Assembly (NCBI GenBank): GCA_023213395.1
Contig: CM041465.1
Coordinates: forward strand, 224,819,741 to 224,883,740
Length of the DNA stretch: 64,000 nt
DNA from: Cycas panzhihuaensis
Lineage: Eukaryota; Cycadophyta
Direction of reading: 5' to 3'
Shown: one piece after another, positions 44,232 through 54,823 of the stretch
Layout: every line of letters starts with the position of its first letter
How positions within the stretch are numbered: position 1 is the first letter of the stretch
The notes under the pieces: model-generated
The model's input: only the letters and a program-made list of their open reading frames with translations
Database searches by the model: none
Told to the model about the DNA's origin: nothing
Translations under genes and position numbers: made by a program

Positions 44232-45501
44232 ATAAAGAGCTATTTGAGCAACACTCATGCTGAGACCCATTCAGATTACACCTTAGAAGTCTTGCACGTG
44301 TTCAAAGTTTCACGGGAGGATGAAGATAAGCACTTTGAAAAAGTAAGTTAAGATTTAGACGCATTTGCATTGCTTGATTCTTGTGTTTCCTTTCAATATC
44401 TTCTAAAACTTTAAAATGTGGTAAATTAATGACTCTATTAACTGGACTTTTTTCAGCTAATAAGATTTGGATTGACACAATTGGCCATGCTTTATTGGTT
44501 GTAAGTAGCAGCAAATCGTTTTTTCATCTTATTTTCTCAAGAAATAATGAGGAGATTGGTTGCCCTTCTGCAGTTTGCTAAGACAAAAAATAGAATGCTT
44601 CTGTGGCATGGTTCACGACTCACTAACTGGACTGGCATTCTTTCACAAGGTTAGCGACCACTGATGTTCTTAATTGACTAGTAATTTGGGTAGGATGCAA
44701 TCAACAATGTGCATTTAAGAGGATAATTTAATTCTCAATGTTTTGGTTTATTTTTGGGTTTGAAAGGGCAAATTCTCTCTCTCTCTCTCTCTTTTTTGTT
44801 TAGACTTTTACTATTCACAGTAGCCTTCTGATGAAGTGTTGGCTAATCAGCTGTGATAGTGATATAATGCAGCCTCACCTTTTCTCAATTTCCATTTTGG
44901 AAAGAAAATTGGTGTAGAACTGAAAAAATTTTCAGCCCCAATATCTGGGTTTAGTTTTATTCGGAATTATACTATTTGAATCGAAGTGGTGATACTGAAA
45001 ATCGTAGTGACATGACTATGTTTTATTTCATAGAGCGGTTAAACTAAACTGAATCATGCAGGAGTCTGTGGGAAAGAAAGCTAGGCCATTGTTTTTGCTT
45101 GTTTCTCTTCTGACTTCCATCTTTTTACAAATATAGGGCTGCGAATTGCTCCTCCAGAAGCACCAGTTACAGGCTACATGTTTGGGAAAGGCGTGTACTT
45201 TGCTGACATGGTTTCCAAAAGTGCAAACTACTGCTATGCATCACGGTCATGTCCAATTGGAGTTCTTCTATTGTGTGAGGTGGTTTAGTTTCCCTTTTTC
45301 TTTCTAGAGATGTGCTGAAAAGAAAATGCTTGTAGACTTGTGTTCATTTGTGAACCAAATCAGATAGGAGTCTTCAGATTTGAACACAACTTGTGATGCC
45401 TAGTTGTAATCATCTTATTTTACACAGGTAGCCTTAGGCGACATGGTTGAACTTCAGGAAGCAAATTATAAGGCAGACATATTGCCAGATGGGAAGCTAA
45501 G
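44232..45501 (+). CDS. PARP: poly(ADP-ribose) polymerase catalytic domain, four exons of an incomplete gene
   Basis: Nuclear enzyme that adds ADP-ribose chains from NAD+ to proteins after DNA damage. Four exons are open and joined by GT-AG introns of matching phase: 44232-44342, 44574-44649, 45137-45279 and 45428-45501. They encode [17 protein letters not shown] and [16 protein letters not shown]; then [18 protein letters not shown], where the catalytic His is at 44607-44609; then [20 protein letters not shown], with the Tyr at 45196-45198, and KSANYC; then [24 protein letters not shown] and LLCEVALGDM favour a PARP1-type protein over PARP2. The helical regulatory domain, any DNA-binding region and the last exon with the catalytic Glu are not visible. 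Retained introns exclude a processed copy. Confidence 0.9.
44773..44792. repeat. (CT)n microsatellite in a PARP intron
   Basis: About ten CT units followed by T6, inside the intron between the second and third visible exons. Confidence 0.85.
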
Positions 45502-46599
45502 GTTTTGTTTTGTCTTCTCTTCCTTGCATTTCTTGAAAAATCAGGGCATCAAGCAAAATGTAGACTGCTGCTATCTATTTGTTATGTTGATCATGCAATA
45601 AGAAAAGGATCCAATTATGTGGCCAAATGAAATACACCATTGACGGTCTGACATATCTAGGGAGTATGCATTCCAATTAATGATCAGAGGGATTGAGTAG
45701 GAGATCTTATGATAAAATTTCAAGATATTCTTGGTCATGAGGTTAAGTTTTGCTGATCTGTTTTGCAAGACTCAGATTCTTTATGTATCTTTCTTTCTTC
45801 TTCTCACTTATTTGACTAGTCAAGTTCAGACTAACAAATTCCTGTTCCTATTTCATCTACAATTTAGAGTGACAACTCAATTTAATGCTAATGTAGGGTG
45901 GTAACTTGGTTTGAGCAAAGACTCTAGTTTTGGGGGAATTGGAAGGACCTTTGTTGCTATCTTACATGATTGATGAGTTTGATTTGATTTATAGATAAGG
46001 TAATACAGATCTTTTGACATCAGGAACACTATCATATGAAAAGATTCCACATGCTATCTCCCTTCTTAGTTTCCTGATTATGATCAGAATGTGTCTTTTT
46101 CGGAGAGGGACAAAGACATACATCTGAGATGCAGCAGATCATCACTCAAATTCAATAAGCTACAACTTACTTTTTTCATTTACATCACTTTGTGGTTTGC
46201 TTGGATTATATCATGGGCACAATTGTACTTACAAAAGGATTAGTGGCATTTGAGGAGGACCCAATAAATTTCTTAGGGACTCTTCCCATTGACTTGCAAA
46301 CCTTGCCCAATTTTTTCTCATGTGGAGCTTGTAGTTTCTCTACCTTTGACGGATTGTGATTTTATTTGCATTGTACTTTTCCAACTGCTTCCTTTTGTGT
46401 TCAGTGCAGAAGATGACAACTAATTTTGAAATTCATGTTTTTTCTAAGAAGTAATAGCTGCAAGATTCTTTCCCAAGTACCTTACATGATCCATAGGATA
46501 AGATCTGCAATAATATTTGGAGTTAAAAGGATGGTATCATTAGATAGGAAAATTTACATATTTCACAACAAAAAGTTGGGCTAGGGGCTCTACCACATC
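45502..46599. other. presumed PARP intron or 3' flank
   Basis: It starts with the GT of the donor at 45502. I searched for the expected downstream PARP exons (the STKG block and the NEYIVYN block with the catalytic Glu) and did not find them. No other coding signal was recognised. Confidence 0.55.
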
Positions 46600-47403
46600 T
46601 GGCACTAGGGTTAGACCTCATTAAGAGGGATTGAAGGCTAATCAAAATCTCATAATTAAAAAAAGGGCTCTTGACTAATCATCTTCCAACAACTCAAAAA
46701 GGCAGGTACCTAATACAATGGGGCCAAAAAATCAAACAGCAGTAGGGGCAATTCTGGAAAAACCTTGTTCTGAGGTTCAACATTCATCACAGTTGCTTGT
46801 TGCTACTCCATGCTGAGAAGTTGGAAACTAATAATCAGAAATTAAATTTATTGTGAATGGAGGTTGAAATGAACAAATAGGAGAAATGGAGATGGAACTA
46901 GTGGTCCCCCATTTCAATGGAGGTGGCACCCTTAACTCCAAAATTTGGATCAAAACGATGGGGGGTTATGTATTTTCGCTCCCCATTTATGTCCTAGAAA
47001 AGCTAGAGGTAGCAACTCAACATCTACAAGGAGATGCTTATCATTGGTATGAGGGATGGAATAGCAATGCTAGAGGTTTTGCAAAGAATTGGTTTAATTA
47101 GAATGGGAGGTCGATCTTGATTCAACAGGATGACAGACTGATCTTGATTCAAGAATGCCCACTAGGATCAAGTATTGAAGGGAGTGGGAAATTAATGTTA
47201 TAGAGCAAATTGAAGGAAGATACTGGAAAAGATTTGGAGAACTTGTCACAAGAAAAATTTGCAAAGGAACTTACATCACAAGAAGCTCATGGAGTGTTGA
47301 AGAAGAGGAGGATGGAAACCACTGACCTTAAAGGAGAGGCCAGTGATATTTCCAATATAGACTTAAGATTTTGTGTCAAACTTTGTGAAAATGATGTGGA
47401 AAG
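46600..47403 (+). pseudogene. retroelement K, gag-like fragment (left part)
   Basis: From 46886 the frame reads a gypsy-type capsid pattern: VPHFNGGGTLNSKIWIKTM, LEKLEVATQHLQGDAYHWYE, then an Asn/Ala-rich piece ending KNWFN and a stop. This is the F-x-G, A-xx-LxG-A-xx-W layout. A charged segment (47210-47403) follows, ending LRFCVKLCENDVE, and is interrupted by gypsy B. The upstream 46600-46885 has several stops. The element type is uncertain; see the right part at 57846-58249. Confidence 0.5.
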
Positions 47404-48241
47404 TGTTGACTTCGCTGGGGTCTTATTACACTTACAAGACACCCCTTTGCTGCACTTGTCAAGGTTGCACAGCGCTATAGTCTAGTTTTAGGATACTGTC
47501 AACATGGTTATTCACATACATTCCATATAAAATTCCTTTGAAGGGTACACGCGATGCAATCAATACATACTTCAGCAAATCATCATCACAACACCAAGAA
47601 TACACCAATTTCCACGTAACTCTTCCTTTTATTAATTCAACAGTTCAATTACACAGGGGCTGGAATGCATTCCTGAGCATTCCAAAGACATCTGATCATA
47701 CATTACATATGCGTACCCAGATGGTACTTATCATACATTCATGCTCCAATTGGTTGTCATGCGTACTGTCTCCTGCACCTTTGCGTACCCGTGATATCCG
47801 GCTCTCACCCTAACCAGGTGAATCATGCGTACCTCCTTAAGTACTCCTGTTGGTACCTTTTGGCTGAAGGGTTATGACTGTCTGTCATAACCGTACCCCT
47901 TCAGTCATGCGTACCTCTTCAATTATGCGTACCTCTTCACTTAATCACTTTGTTTGTCCTTAATTAATTATTCCTTTGGGTCCGTACGTCCGTACGTCGT
48001 CGCACCTCCTGGTCTTCCTGGTCCCCAGGTCATGCGTCTGCCGCCGTTTGGTTCCGATTACGCCGCTAATGCGTTCTTATCATGCGTGCCGTTCGGTACA
48101 CACATCATACGTACCCAGAATGCTTGTTTTTCTGCCGATTTGCCTCGTGCGTACCTCCGTACGGTCCGTACCTGCACAACTCGGGTTATCTGACCTACCT
48201 CTGGTCCTCACACAGCCATTGAGTCAATTTTAATGCCAACA
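47404..48241 (-). repeat. 3' LTR of gypsy B
   Basis: Minus strand TGTTGGCATT to GTCAACA, 838 bp. It is CpG-rich and has at least seven (T/A)GCGTAC(C/T) motifs on the + strand (for example near 47708, 47758, 47782, 47824, 47904, 47925 and 48145). Confidence 0.95.
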
Positions 48242-48333
48242 TCTATCCGGGTCAGCGATTATGGGTTTGAGCATCCTTGCTCAACAAAACTCCAAAAAAT
48301 CAAAATTTCGGGGTATCCCTCCCCCACTCTGTC

Positions 48334-49420
48334 TCAAGGCGGCTCCTGCTGCCTCAGTCCTCCAAAAATTTCTTCGTTTATTTGTGTCAGGGTAGCAATA
48401 ATGGCATCCTTCTCCTTTATTTTCTCCTGAAGGGCCGCTATCTCTGCTTTGTACCCTGCCTCCATATCCTGGATCATTTGAATAATTGGTCCCGCTTTGT
48501 CCTGCGGTGTAGGAGGTGTTGAGGGCTCTCCAACCTCTGCTGTTGCTGGGAAGTCTTCCCATTCTTTCCAGGATGCTTCTGCCTCCTCCTCCTCTTCTTC
48601 TTCTGTTTCCTCCTCTCCTTTCTTCCTCTTCCCGCATCGATGGACAACTTGCTTTGTCCTGAGAGGAATAGGTGTACCTGGTGTTTTTTGTAACCAGGTA
48701 AGGACCTTCTGCATTTGCTTCTGAACTCTCCGTTTAGCTTGCATGCTGGTTGTCGTGTCTGGGAACTCTGCTACCTACTGTTTAATGATTGGTTCCCGAG
48801 GAGAAATAGTGGTTCTGGTTAATTGAACTTAGGATCTTGGTAAAATAAAATTGCCAAAAGCAATGAAGGATGGCGGAAGGGTTGTGTCGGATTTCTGTAG
48901 TTGCCTCATATTCTCTGATAAAACTTCGGACCAGTTCATTCTTTCTCCATCCCAAATTTTTAAGAGTACCTGCATCATACCTCCCTGGATGTAGGTATAT
49001 TTCTTTTTTGACAAAAACTTGGAATTAATCACCTTGGCCACCCACTGCAATTTGTTGTCCATAATGTCGGCTACCCTGATTCCGCCGGACATTATTTGGG
49101 TGTTAGGATGGCATAACTCCCTCATCCACATTTCCTGGTCAACCTCTGATCTTTTTGTTCCCAATGGAACCTCTCCCTCCTTGGGAAGTCCAGTAATAGT
49201 GTGGACTATATCTGCGTCAATTTAGCTTTCTTTCTTGGTTTGCTTTTAGAGCCATCAATTTGGTCCATTAACTCGGGTCATAATACATAGGGTTGCAAAA
49301 ATGTAATCCTTCCACCGCTTAATCTTTGTCCGAAATCTTCTTTGGTAGGGTTTGGAGGTCTGTTTGACTTGGGAATGTATGCCTCTTGGCACCCTCGTCC
49401 TCATCATCGTGGATTTCCGG
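48334..49420 (-). pseudogene. gypsy B 3' ORF (ORF3), acidic coiled-coil protein
   Basis: The C-terminal 136 codons (48744 to 48334) are open: a basic start (MQAKRRVQKQMQKVLTWLQ), a run of Glu (EEETEEEEEEEAEASW), WEDFPATAEVGEPSTPPTPQ, then a heptad-like coil (QMIQDMEAGYKAEIAALQEK) ending LRQQEPP. The upstream part (49164-48829) reads VDQEMWMRELCHPNTQIMSG, KLQWVAKVINSKFLSKKKYT and YIQGGMMQVLLKIW, matching gypsy A ORF3. Frames shift between the parts. No membrane segment is seen. Its role is unknown; conservation in two copies and its place after integrase suggest an element-encoded accessory protein. Confidence 0.7.
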
Positions 49421-49589
49421 AGGTAAGAAAGAAAACCTAAAGCGTCTTGGGAGAACCGCGTCGTACCTCGAGGAACGCTTGCCGTTTCAATCGCTTTGAT
49501 CCGTGATGCGTGCAGAGCAAACCCTTGCGTCTTGGTGGTCCGTTCCGCTCTGCGTCTGCATGCAGGAATGTTCGCAGTGCGTAATGATT

Positions 49590-49960
49590 TGTCGCTTTGC
49601 GTATTTTGTCTTATACGTGCCCTTGGTGCGTATAATGTTAAGAATTGCTATTATGCGTGCTCGATTCGTACTTTCTTTGGCACGTATAATGCAAATAGTC
49701 ACTTAAGTATCTTTTACACGGTCGTGCCGATTACGTACGTCGTTGGTACGTATAATGTATAATTTGAGTTTACGCTCCACGTACCTTTGTCGTGCACTGT
49801 TTATGTACTTTTCAGGTACGTAAAATGTAATTGAGCCACTTAAAGTTATTTCTACTATGCGTACCTGTCCGTGTACTTTTCAGGTATGTATAGTATAATT
49901 CGAGGTCACTTTTTCCACTATGCGTACTTTAGTGAATTCCTTTGGTACGTATAGTGTATT
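49590..49960. repeat. hairpin-module array in the gypsy B spacer
   Basis: Six GGTACGTATAATG-like units at 49625, 49679, 49745, 49816, 49883 and 49944, spaced 54-71 bp, alternate with ATGCGTAC-like units in the opposite sense. The best hairpin is at 49917-49956: CACTATGCGTAC paired with GTACGTATAGTG around a 16-base loop. The DNA is non-coding and lies between integrase and ORF3. Confidence 0.75.
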
Positions 49961-50229
49961 TTTTACTTTTATCAGTCCCAATGCGTGCACAGTAACGCAC
50001 TGTTCGCATAATCGTAATTTGCTTGTATCTTTGAGTTTTCCTCTGATTTTTCTCGGATTGTACTGCTGTTGCTTATATCAGAAATGAGTTACGGTTATTT
50101 TTTATTTTTTTCAAATTTTTTTTTCAATTTTTATATCCATACCGAACTGGATCATGGCTCGGTATCAAGGCAGTTGATTGCCTCAACATCATGCAATTCG
50201 CTATGGTACAACCAGCTGATCCGGCTGGT
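49961..50229 (-). other. gypsy B spacer next to integrase
   Basis: Non-coding, T-rich on the + strand (50098-50130). It corresponds to the A-rich run at 25480-25690 in gypsy A. The minus strand reads CAATCAACTGCCTTGATACCGAGCCATGATCC, matching the spacer at 25420-25460. Confidence 0.6.
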
Positions 50230-51340
50230 AACTGGCTACTCAATGTAAGACTTGAGTCTGCTACCATTTACCCGTGTTGGTAGCAGAGGTCCGTCGATTT
50301 CTCGGTGCCGAACCATTCTCGAAGATTCTTTCCGCGATGTATGGTCCCAACCATCGCATCTTGAGTTTCCCAGGGTGCGTTTTGAATTTGCTGTTGTATA
50401 GCAATACGTGATCCCCTTCACTGAATTGTGGTTTCTGCAGATGGCGGTCATGCCATGCTTTTTGTCGTCGCTTTTCTATATGCTGCACCCAGTTTGCTAG
50501 ATGTCGTGTCTCTTCCAACCGTATTAGATCTTCTAGTCGTCGTTCCAAGGACTGGAGGTCGTCTAGTCGGCATTGTATCGTCACTCGTAAGCTGAGTATC
50601 TTGAATTCGGTCGGAAGGATGGCCTCCATGCCATATACAAGCTGAAATGGGGTCTCCAGCCCGATCTTTTTGTCGTCGTCGTCACGAAAGGCCCATAGTA
50701 CTAAGGTAGCTTCTCAAATCGATCTGCCGATGTCGCATATTTTACGCAAGCAGCTCGATTATTTTGTTGGAGCTTTCATTGACCATTGGCTCTCGGGTAG
50801 TAGGGGGTTGATTTCCGATGGCTAATCATGAAGGCAGTTGTTAACGCTTCAATCGTTTGGTTGAGGAAGTGGGCACCTTGGTCACTGACAATCTCCAAGG
50901 GGCATCCGAACCGCGTGATTACCACCTCATACAGAAATTTTGCTGTACTTTCTGCATCGGCTTTCCTCAATGCGCGTGCTTCCACCCACCTTGTTGCGTA
51001 GTCGGTTGCCACTAGAATGTATCGAGCTTTTGATCGGCGTGCTGCTGGTTTGATCGGTCCCACAAAGTCGAGTCCCCACTTTTCGAATGGTGCCAAAGGT
51101 AGTATAGGATGCAACGGGTGGAAATCACATCGATTAGGTTTCCCCACTCGTTGGCGTGAGTCGCATGCTTGAACCCATTTTTAACATCTTGAACATCAAT
51201 GGCCACGAATCCGACGTTAAGATTTTTCGCCATGTGGCCAATTTCCCCATGTGGCCACCGCTACTCCTTCATGTGCTGCGACATGATCGGTTTGTCTCAT
51301 CTTTGTCGAACACAACGTCGCGATATGTCATCCATTTCAA
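50230..51340 (-). pseudogene. gypsy B integrase
   Basis: On the minus strand, 51147-50776 is open for 123 codons: MGKPNRCDFHPLHPILPLAP, then FEKWGLDFVGPIKP with the first catalytic Asp, VATDYATRWVEARAL, and TRFGCPLEIVSDQGAHFLNQ with the second. YYPRANGQ ends in a stop just before the Glu position. The C-terminal part (50629-50261) has LDDLQSLERRLEDL, KRRQKAWHDRH, SEGDHVLLYNSKFKTHPGKL and MRWLGPYIAERIFENGS. No chromodomain. The N-terminal zinc region (51340-51150) is shifted. Confidence 0.9.
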
Positions 51341-51350
51341 TTTGTACAAC

Positions 51351-52010
51351 TCACCACTGATAAGCTGATACGGCTCTGCTTTTCTGATGAAATTTCGTTT
51401 CCCTATACGATCTAATTACTGGCACTTCACCGGTCGCTAGGTATTCTGGTATACCCTCATACCAGTCCACTGGAACTGCATCTATGCTGAATAGAGTTGC
51501 GTCTGGAAAATCATCTGGTATCCCCGTGGCTTTCTCTCCATTTTTGATTCTCGATAGTTGATCTGGAATGATGTGCGCCTTACCAGGTTTCACAATGATT
51601 CTGAATGAAAATTCTTGGAACAGCATTAACCATCTGCTGATCCTTCCTCGCATAATGGGTTTATTCACCAGATACATCAAAGCTTGGTGGTCGACAAAAA
51701 ACAGGAATGGATTAGATAATAAATAATGTCGAAATTTCTGTAGTGCATAAACCATGCCGAGTGCCTCTCTTTCCGTCGTCGTATAATTCTGCTCTGCTCT
51801 CGTAAGTTTTCGACTGGCAAAATAGATTGGATGATCCGTTTTATCATCACTGGGTTGGGCCAATACGCATCCAATAGCGTATTGCGACGCATCCACATGC
51901 ACGTGAAAGGTTTTCTTCCAATCTGGAAATCGCAATATAGGTGCTGCTACTATGGCCTGCTTTAATGTCTCGAATGCTCGTTCGATCTTTGGTCCATATC
52001 CATTCAATAT
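51351..52010 (-). pseudogene. gypsy B RNase H and connection
   Basis: 218 codons are open (52007 to 51351). The thumb end is RAFETLKQAIVAAPILRFPD; RNase H reads FHVHVDASQYAIGCVLAQPS with its first Asp, YFASRKLTRAEQNYTTTERE with the Glu, LRHYLLSNPFLFFVDHQALM-like with the next Asp, and IIVKPGKAHIIPDQLSRI with the last Asp. All four acidic residues are present. It would remove template RNA. It lies in another frame from RT because of a small indel near 52010. Confidence 0.92.
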
Positions 52011-52025
52011 TCTTTTTCAATTCTT

Positions 52026-52910
52026 CTAGAGGTCCGGATATATATGCATATCCTCGATAAATTTTCTATAATATCCTACGGACCAAAAACCTTTCAGCTG
52101 CTTCCTCGTATTTGGTGTCGGAAAGTGTAAAATGGCAGACACTTTTGCTAGATCCGTCAGCAATCCTTCTTTGCTGACTATGTGCCCTAGGAGGTTTCCA
52201 AAGGGTACCAGAAATGTATATTTTTCTGGATTGAGACACAATTTATTCTCCCGACAGGTTTGCAACATTTCTCTTAAGTTTTCCATATGATTTTTCATTA
52301 ACCCGTACAATGTCCAATCGTCCAAAAATACAGCAACTTTTTCTCCAATAAATTTATGAAAAATATTAATCACAATCCGTTGAAATGTCGCTGGTGCATT
52401 CGTAAGACCGAATGGCATTACCTTATAGGCGTACGTACCCCATTCTGTTACGAATGTTGTCTTTGCCTGATCTTCTGGGGCAATCTGCACTTGATTGTAC
52501 CCACTAAATCCGTCTGTGAATGAATAGATTTCATTCCCTCCAACTGCTTCTAGAATATCTTCCGTGAAAAGCGAAATGGATCTTTTTCGTTACTTTGTTC
52601 AATTGTCTGTAATCTACACAGACTCGAATTTTCCCATTTTTCATTGGAACCACTACTACAGGCTCACCCATCCTGTAGTCAATTTAAATATATATAACCC
52701 GCTTCTAACATTTTATCCAGTTCTGCTTTTACTTTTTCTTTATATTTCGAATTCATTCGATATGGTCGCTGTTTTACTGGTTTAGCATCCTCCACTAGAT
52801 CAATATGATGCATTCCTATCTCCGGAGGAATACCTTTCAAATCTTTATACGACCACGCAAACACATCACGAAATTCTTCGAATAATTGTTGAGCTTCGAC
52901 TACCGTTTGG
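52026..52910 (-). pseudogene. gypsy B reverse transcriptase
   Basis: MHHIDLVEDAKPVKQRPYRM and ELDKMLEAGYIY (52864-52679) precede a shift. From 52490 the frame reads MQIAPEDQAKTTFVTEWGTY, VMPFGLTNAPATFQRIVINI and the catalytic VAVFLDDWTLYG (about 52335-52300), then LLGHIVSKEGLLTDLAKVSA and TPNTRKQLKGFWSVGYYRKF. The acidic pair is kept. The family uses F-L-D-D at the catalytic site. Confidence 0.92.
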
Positions 52911-52915
52911 GGATC

Positions 52916-53290
52916 CTAATAATCTCCAATTCGAATAAGCTTAGGACTTTCTGGATTGCCAACATTAATTTCTATTGTTTTTAACTTTGTCATACCCACA
53001 TCTTCTACATTTTCAGTTTTATGCCCTGGAGCATCTTCTATTTTTCTTTCTCCCACGGTGAATTCTGTAAACTCTGCAGGATAATTCACAATTTCTTCTT
53101 CTTCACTCTGTATGGATTTTATTGTTTCCTGATCTGTTAAATGCTGTTCTAGTTTTATGCTCATCATTTTAATATGTTTCAGGATTGTGTCGACTTCTTG
53201 GTTTTCCGAAGTATGCCTAAAGGTTTTTATAAAAGATTCCCTTAGGTTTTCCGTGTTATGTCTAAGTTTTGTTCCTTCCAGAACCGTCTT
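52916..53290 (-). pseudogene. gypsy B acidic linker between second capsid-like domain and RT
   Basis: It contains MSIKLEQHLTDQETIKSIQS, a Glu run, YPAEFTEFTVGERKIEDAPG and KTIEINVGNPESPKLIRIGD. The same linker in gypsy A (22413-22736) reads YIELEYEEWEIENTPVHKI and KTMEINLETLENPKNILI. No domain was recognised. Confidence 0.65.
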
Positions 53291-53293
53291 TTG

Positions 53294-53690
53294 CTACTCT
53301 TCCCAAGGTATGGTAGAAGTAGTTGCACCAATTCGCTTAGGTATACTCAAGGATTTCCAATTTTGTTTACACACCCGTATGTGTTTTCTAGGGTCATGTC
53401 CTACATAAAATATTGGAATAGTTAGTTGGTCTGGATGATCGAATCGTATTCGAAACATCGTTTGCAATTCTTGCCAATTCCTAAGGGTATGTTGGTGAGC
53501 TAAGTACCAATACCAAGCTTTCCCTCGTAAGGTTAGGATTAAATCATGCTGCCATTTGGTTTTGTCCCACTTTCCTGCTCTATCCAATAATCAATGCGAT
53601 GTGTTAAATGGGTGGTCCCATATAACTGTTCCCCATAGAATGGTTTAACGTAATCCCCAATATAGGTTTGACAATTTATTTTTCCTAATA
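53294..53690 (-). pseudogene. gypsy B second capsid-like domain
   Basis: The upstream part, in another frame, reads YIGDYVKPFYGEQLYGTTHL and THRIDYWIE (about 53670-53590). From 53587 it continues GKWDKTKWQHDLILTLRGKA, WYWYLAHQHTLRNWQELQTM and FRIRFDHPDQLTIPIFYVG. It aligns residue by residue with gypsy A 21890-22170 and has the retrotransposon capsid layout. It lies between protease (54264-54802) and RT, separate from the gag capsid at 55654-56143. Confidence 0.65.
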
Positions 53691-54219
53691 ATGATTTTAT
53701 TCCCTAGACCGCACTCGCTAGAAGTACTTACCACGATCCTCCTTCCATTTCCCACTTTGGCGCCAATGGTTGGAAGAGATTTATGGTCAAGGGTGTACCT
53801 CTAAGGAAGAAGAGGAAGGAATATTACTTCCTTCCTCGGGTTGTAATAAAGGGGGGGGGTAAGGAATCTACCTCAGGACCCACACACAAGTAGCGGATGT
53901 CAGGGTTACTACTAACTAGAAAAAAACTACGAAAATTACTAGATAAACTAAGGGTTGGTTGGTCTAGGTTATTATCAATTTCCAAATGATCATTAGTCAG
54001 CATATATTCAAAAGAATTTAAATTATTATCAATGTTTACAGATACACATTTAGATAACAAATTACATCTGAAAGAAGAAGAGTTTACTTCATATGCATCC
54101 TGAAGCCAGTAATCCACAAACCTCATACCGTGTTCGTCATCCGAAGAGTTATATACTTCTTCGAGATCCGTTGGTTCTTCATGCTGGTGATGCTTTGACG
54201 TGGTGGGCTCTTCTGCCAT
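53691..54219 (-). pseudogene. gypsy B acidic linker after protease
   Basis: 54219-53824 is open for 131 codons: EEPTTSKHHQHEEPTDLEEV, YNSSDDEHGMRFVDYWLQDA, SFRCNLLSKCVSVNIDNNLN, FEYMLTNDHLEI. The same linker in gypsy A is the site of the copia alpha insertion. It is Asp/Glu/Ser/Asn-rich with no named domain. Confidence 0.65.
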
Positions 54220-54263
54220 GTGAAAGATGTGTTCCTCCTCATTGGAAGAAAATGTTGTGCTTG

Positions 54264-54802
54264 TTACCGTTGTCTTTGGATCCTTAAATGCGGAATTACT
54301 TCAATCGAACTTCTTCCCAGCATTGGTAGCACCACTTTGTCGTTGCTATCCGATAAAGTGAAGGTTACCTTTTCCCAATTCTGAAGGCATTGTGTTTTGT
54401 ATAACCATGGCCTTCCTAGTAATGCTGGGTAGGGTGTGGCTCCTTTCTCTGTTTCCACGATCGTGAAGTCAACTCTTACCACTATCCCTGCCACATTTAC
54501 TTTAATATTGGCCAGTCTGCCCATAGGTCGTACCAGTAGCTCATTGGCCAACTTCAAAATAGGTTCTTTGCCTCCAATTTCGGGCTTCCCAATTTACGCC
54601 ATGTTGCAGCTGGTAACACATTTACTGCCGCACCTCCATCCACAATGACTTGAGGAAATGTTTCTCCCAATACGGACATGGTTACCATTGGATCCATGTC
54701 GAATGATGGTATAACTTGTTTCAAACTTTTGGTAATTCCTTTCTGTAACACTCCTCCTTTAATCCAATCAATAACACGAGACGGAGGAATAGTTAATCGC
54801 AA
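54264..54802 (-). pseudogene. gypsy B aspartic protease
   Basis: LKQVIPSFDMDPMVTMSVLG and then PQVIVDGGAAVNVLPAATWR form the retropepsin active-site region with D-G-G at the catalytic position; the flap region follows. After a shift at about 54555 the frame continues KLANELLVRPMGRLANIKVN, FTIVETEKGATPYPALLGRP and WLYKTQCLQNWEKVTFTLSD. Protease of the polyprotein, broken by one shift. Confidence 0.85.
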
Positions 54803-54823
54803 GCTGCTTCACTAGGTTCTCCA

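Noticed and set aside
44232-45501. PARP exons as a processed pseudogene
   Set aside because: Introns with GT-AG ends are retained, there is no poly(A) tract, and all exons are open.
47954-48233. Overlapping 79- and 85-codon ORFs
   Set aside because: They lie inside the gypsy B LTR and result from its CpG-rich GCGTACC repeats; no protein match was recognised.
49590-49960. CRISPR-like array (regular motif spacing)
   Set aside because: Units are imperfect, spacing varies from 54 to 71 bp, and it lies inside a plant gypsy element. No cas-like gene exists in the window.
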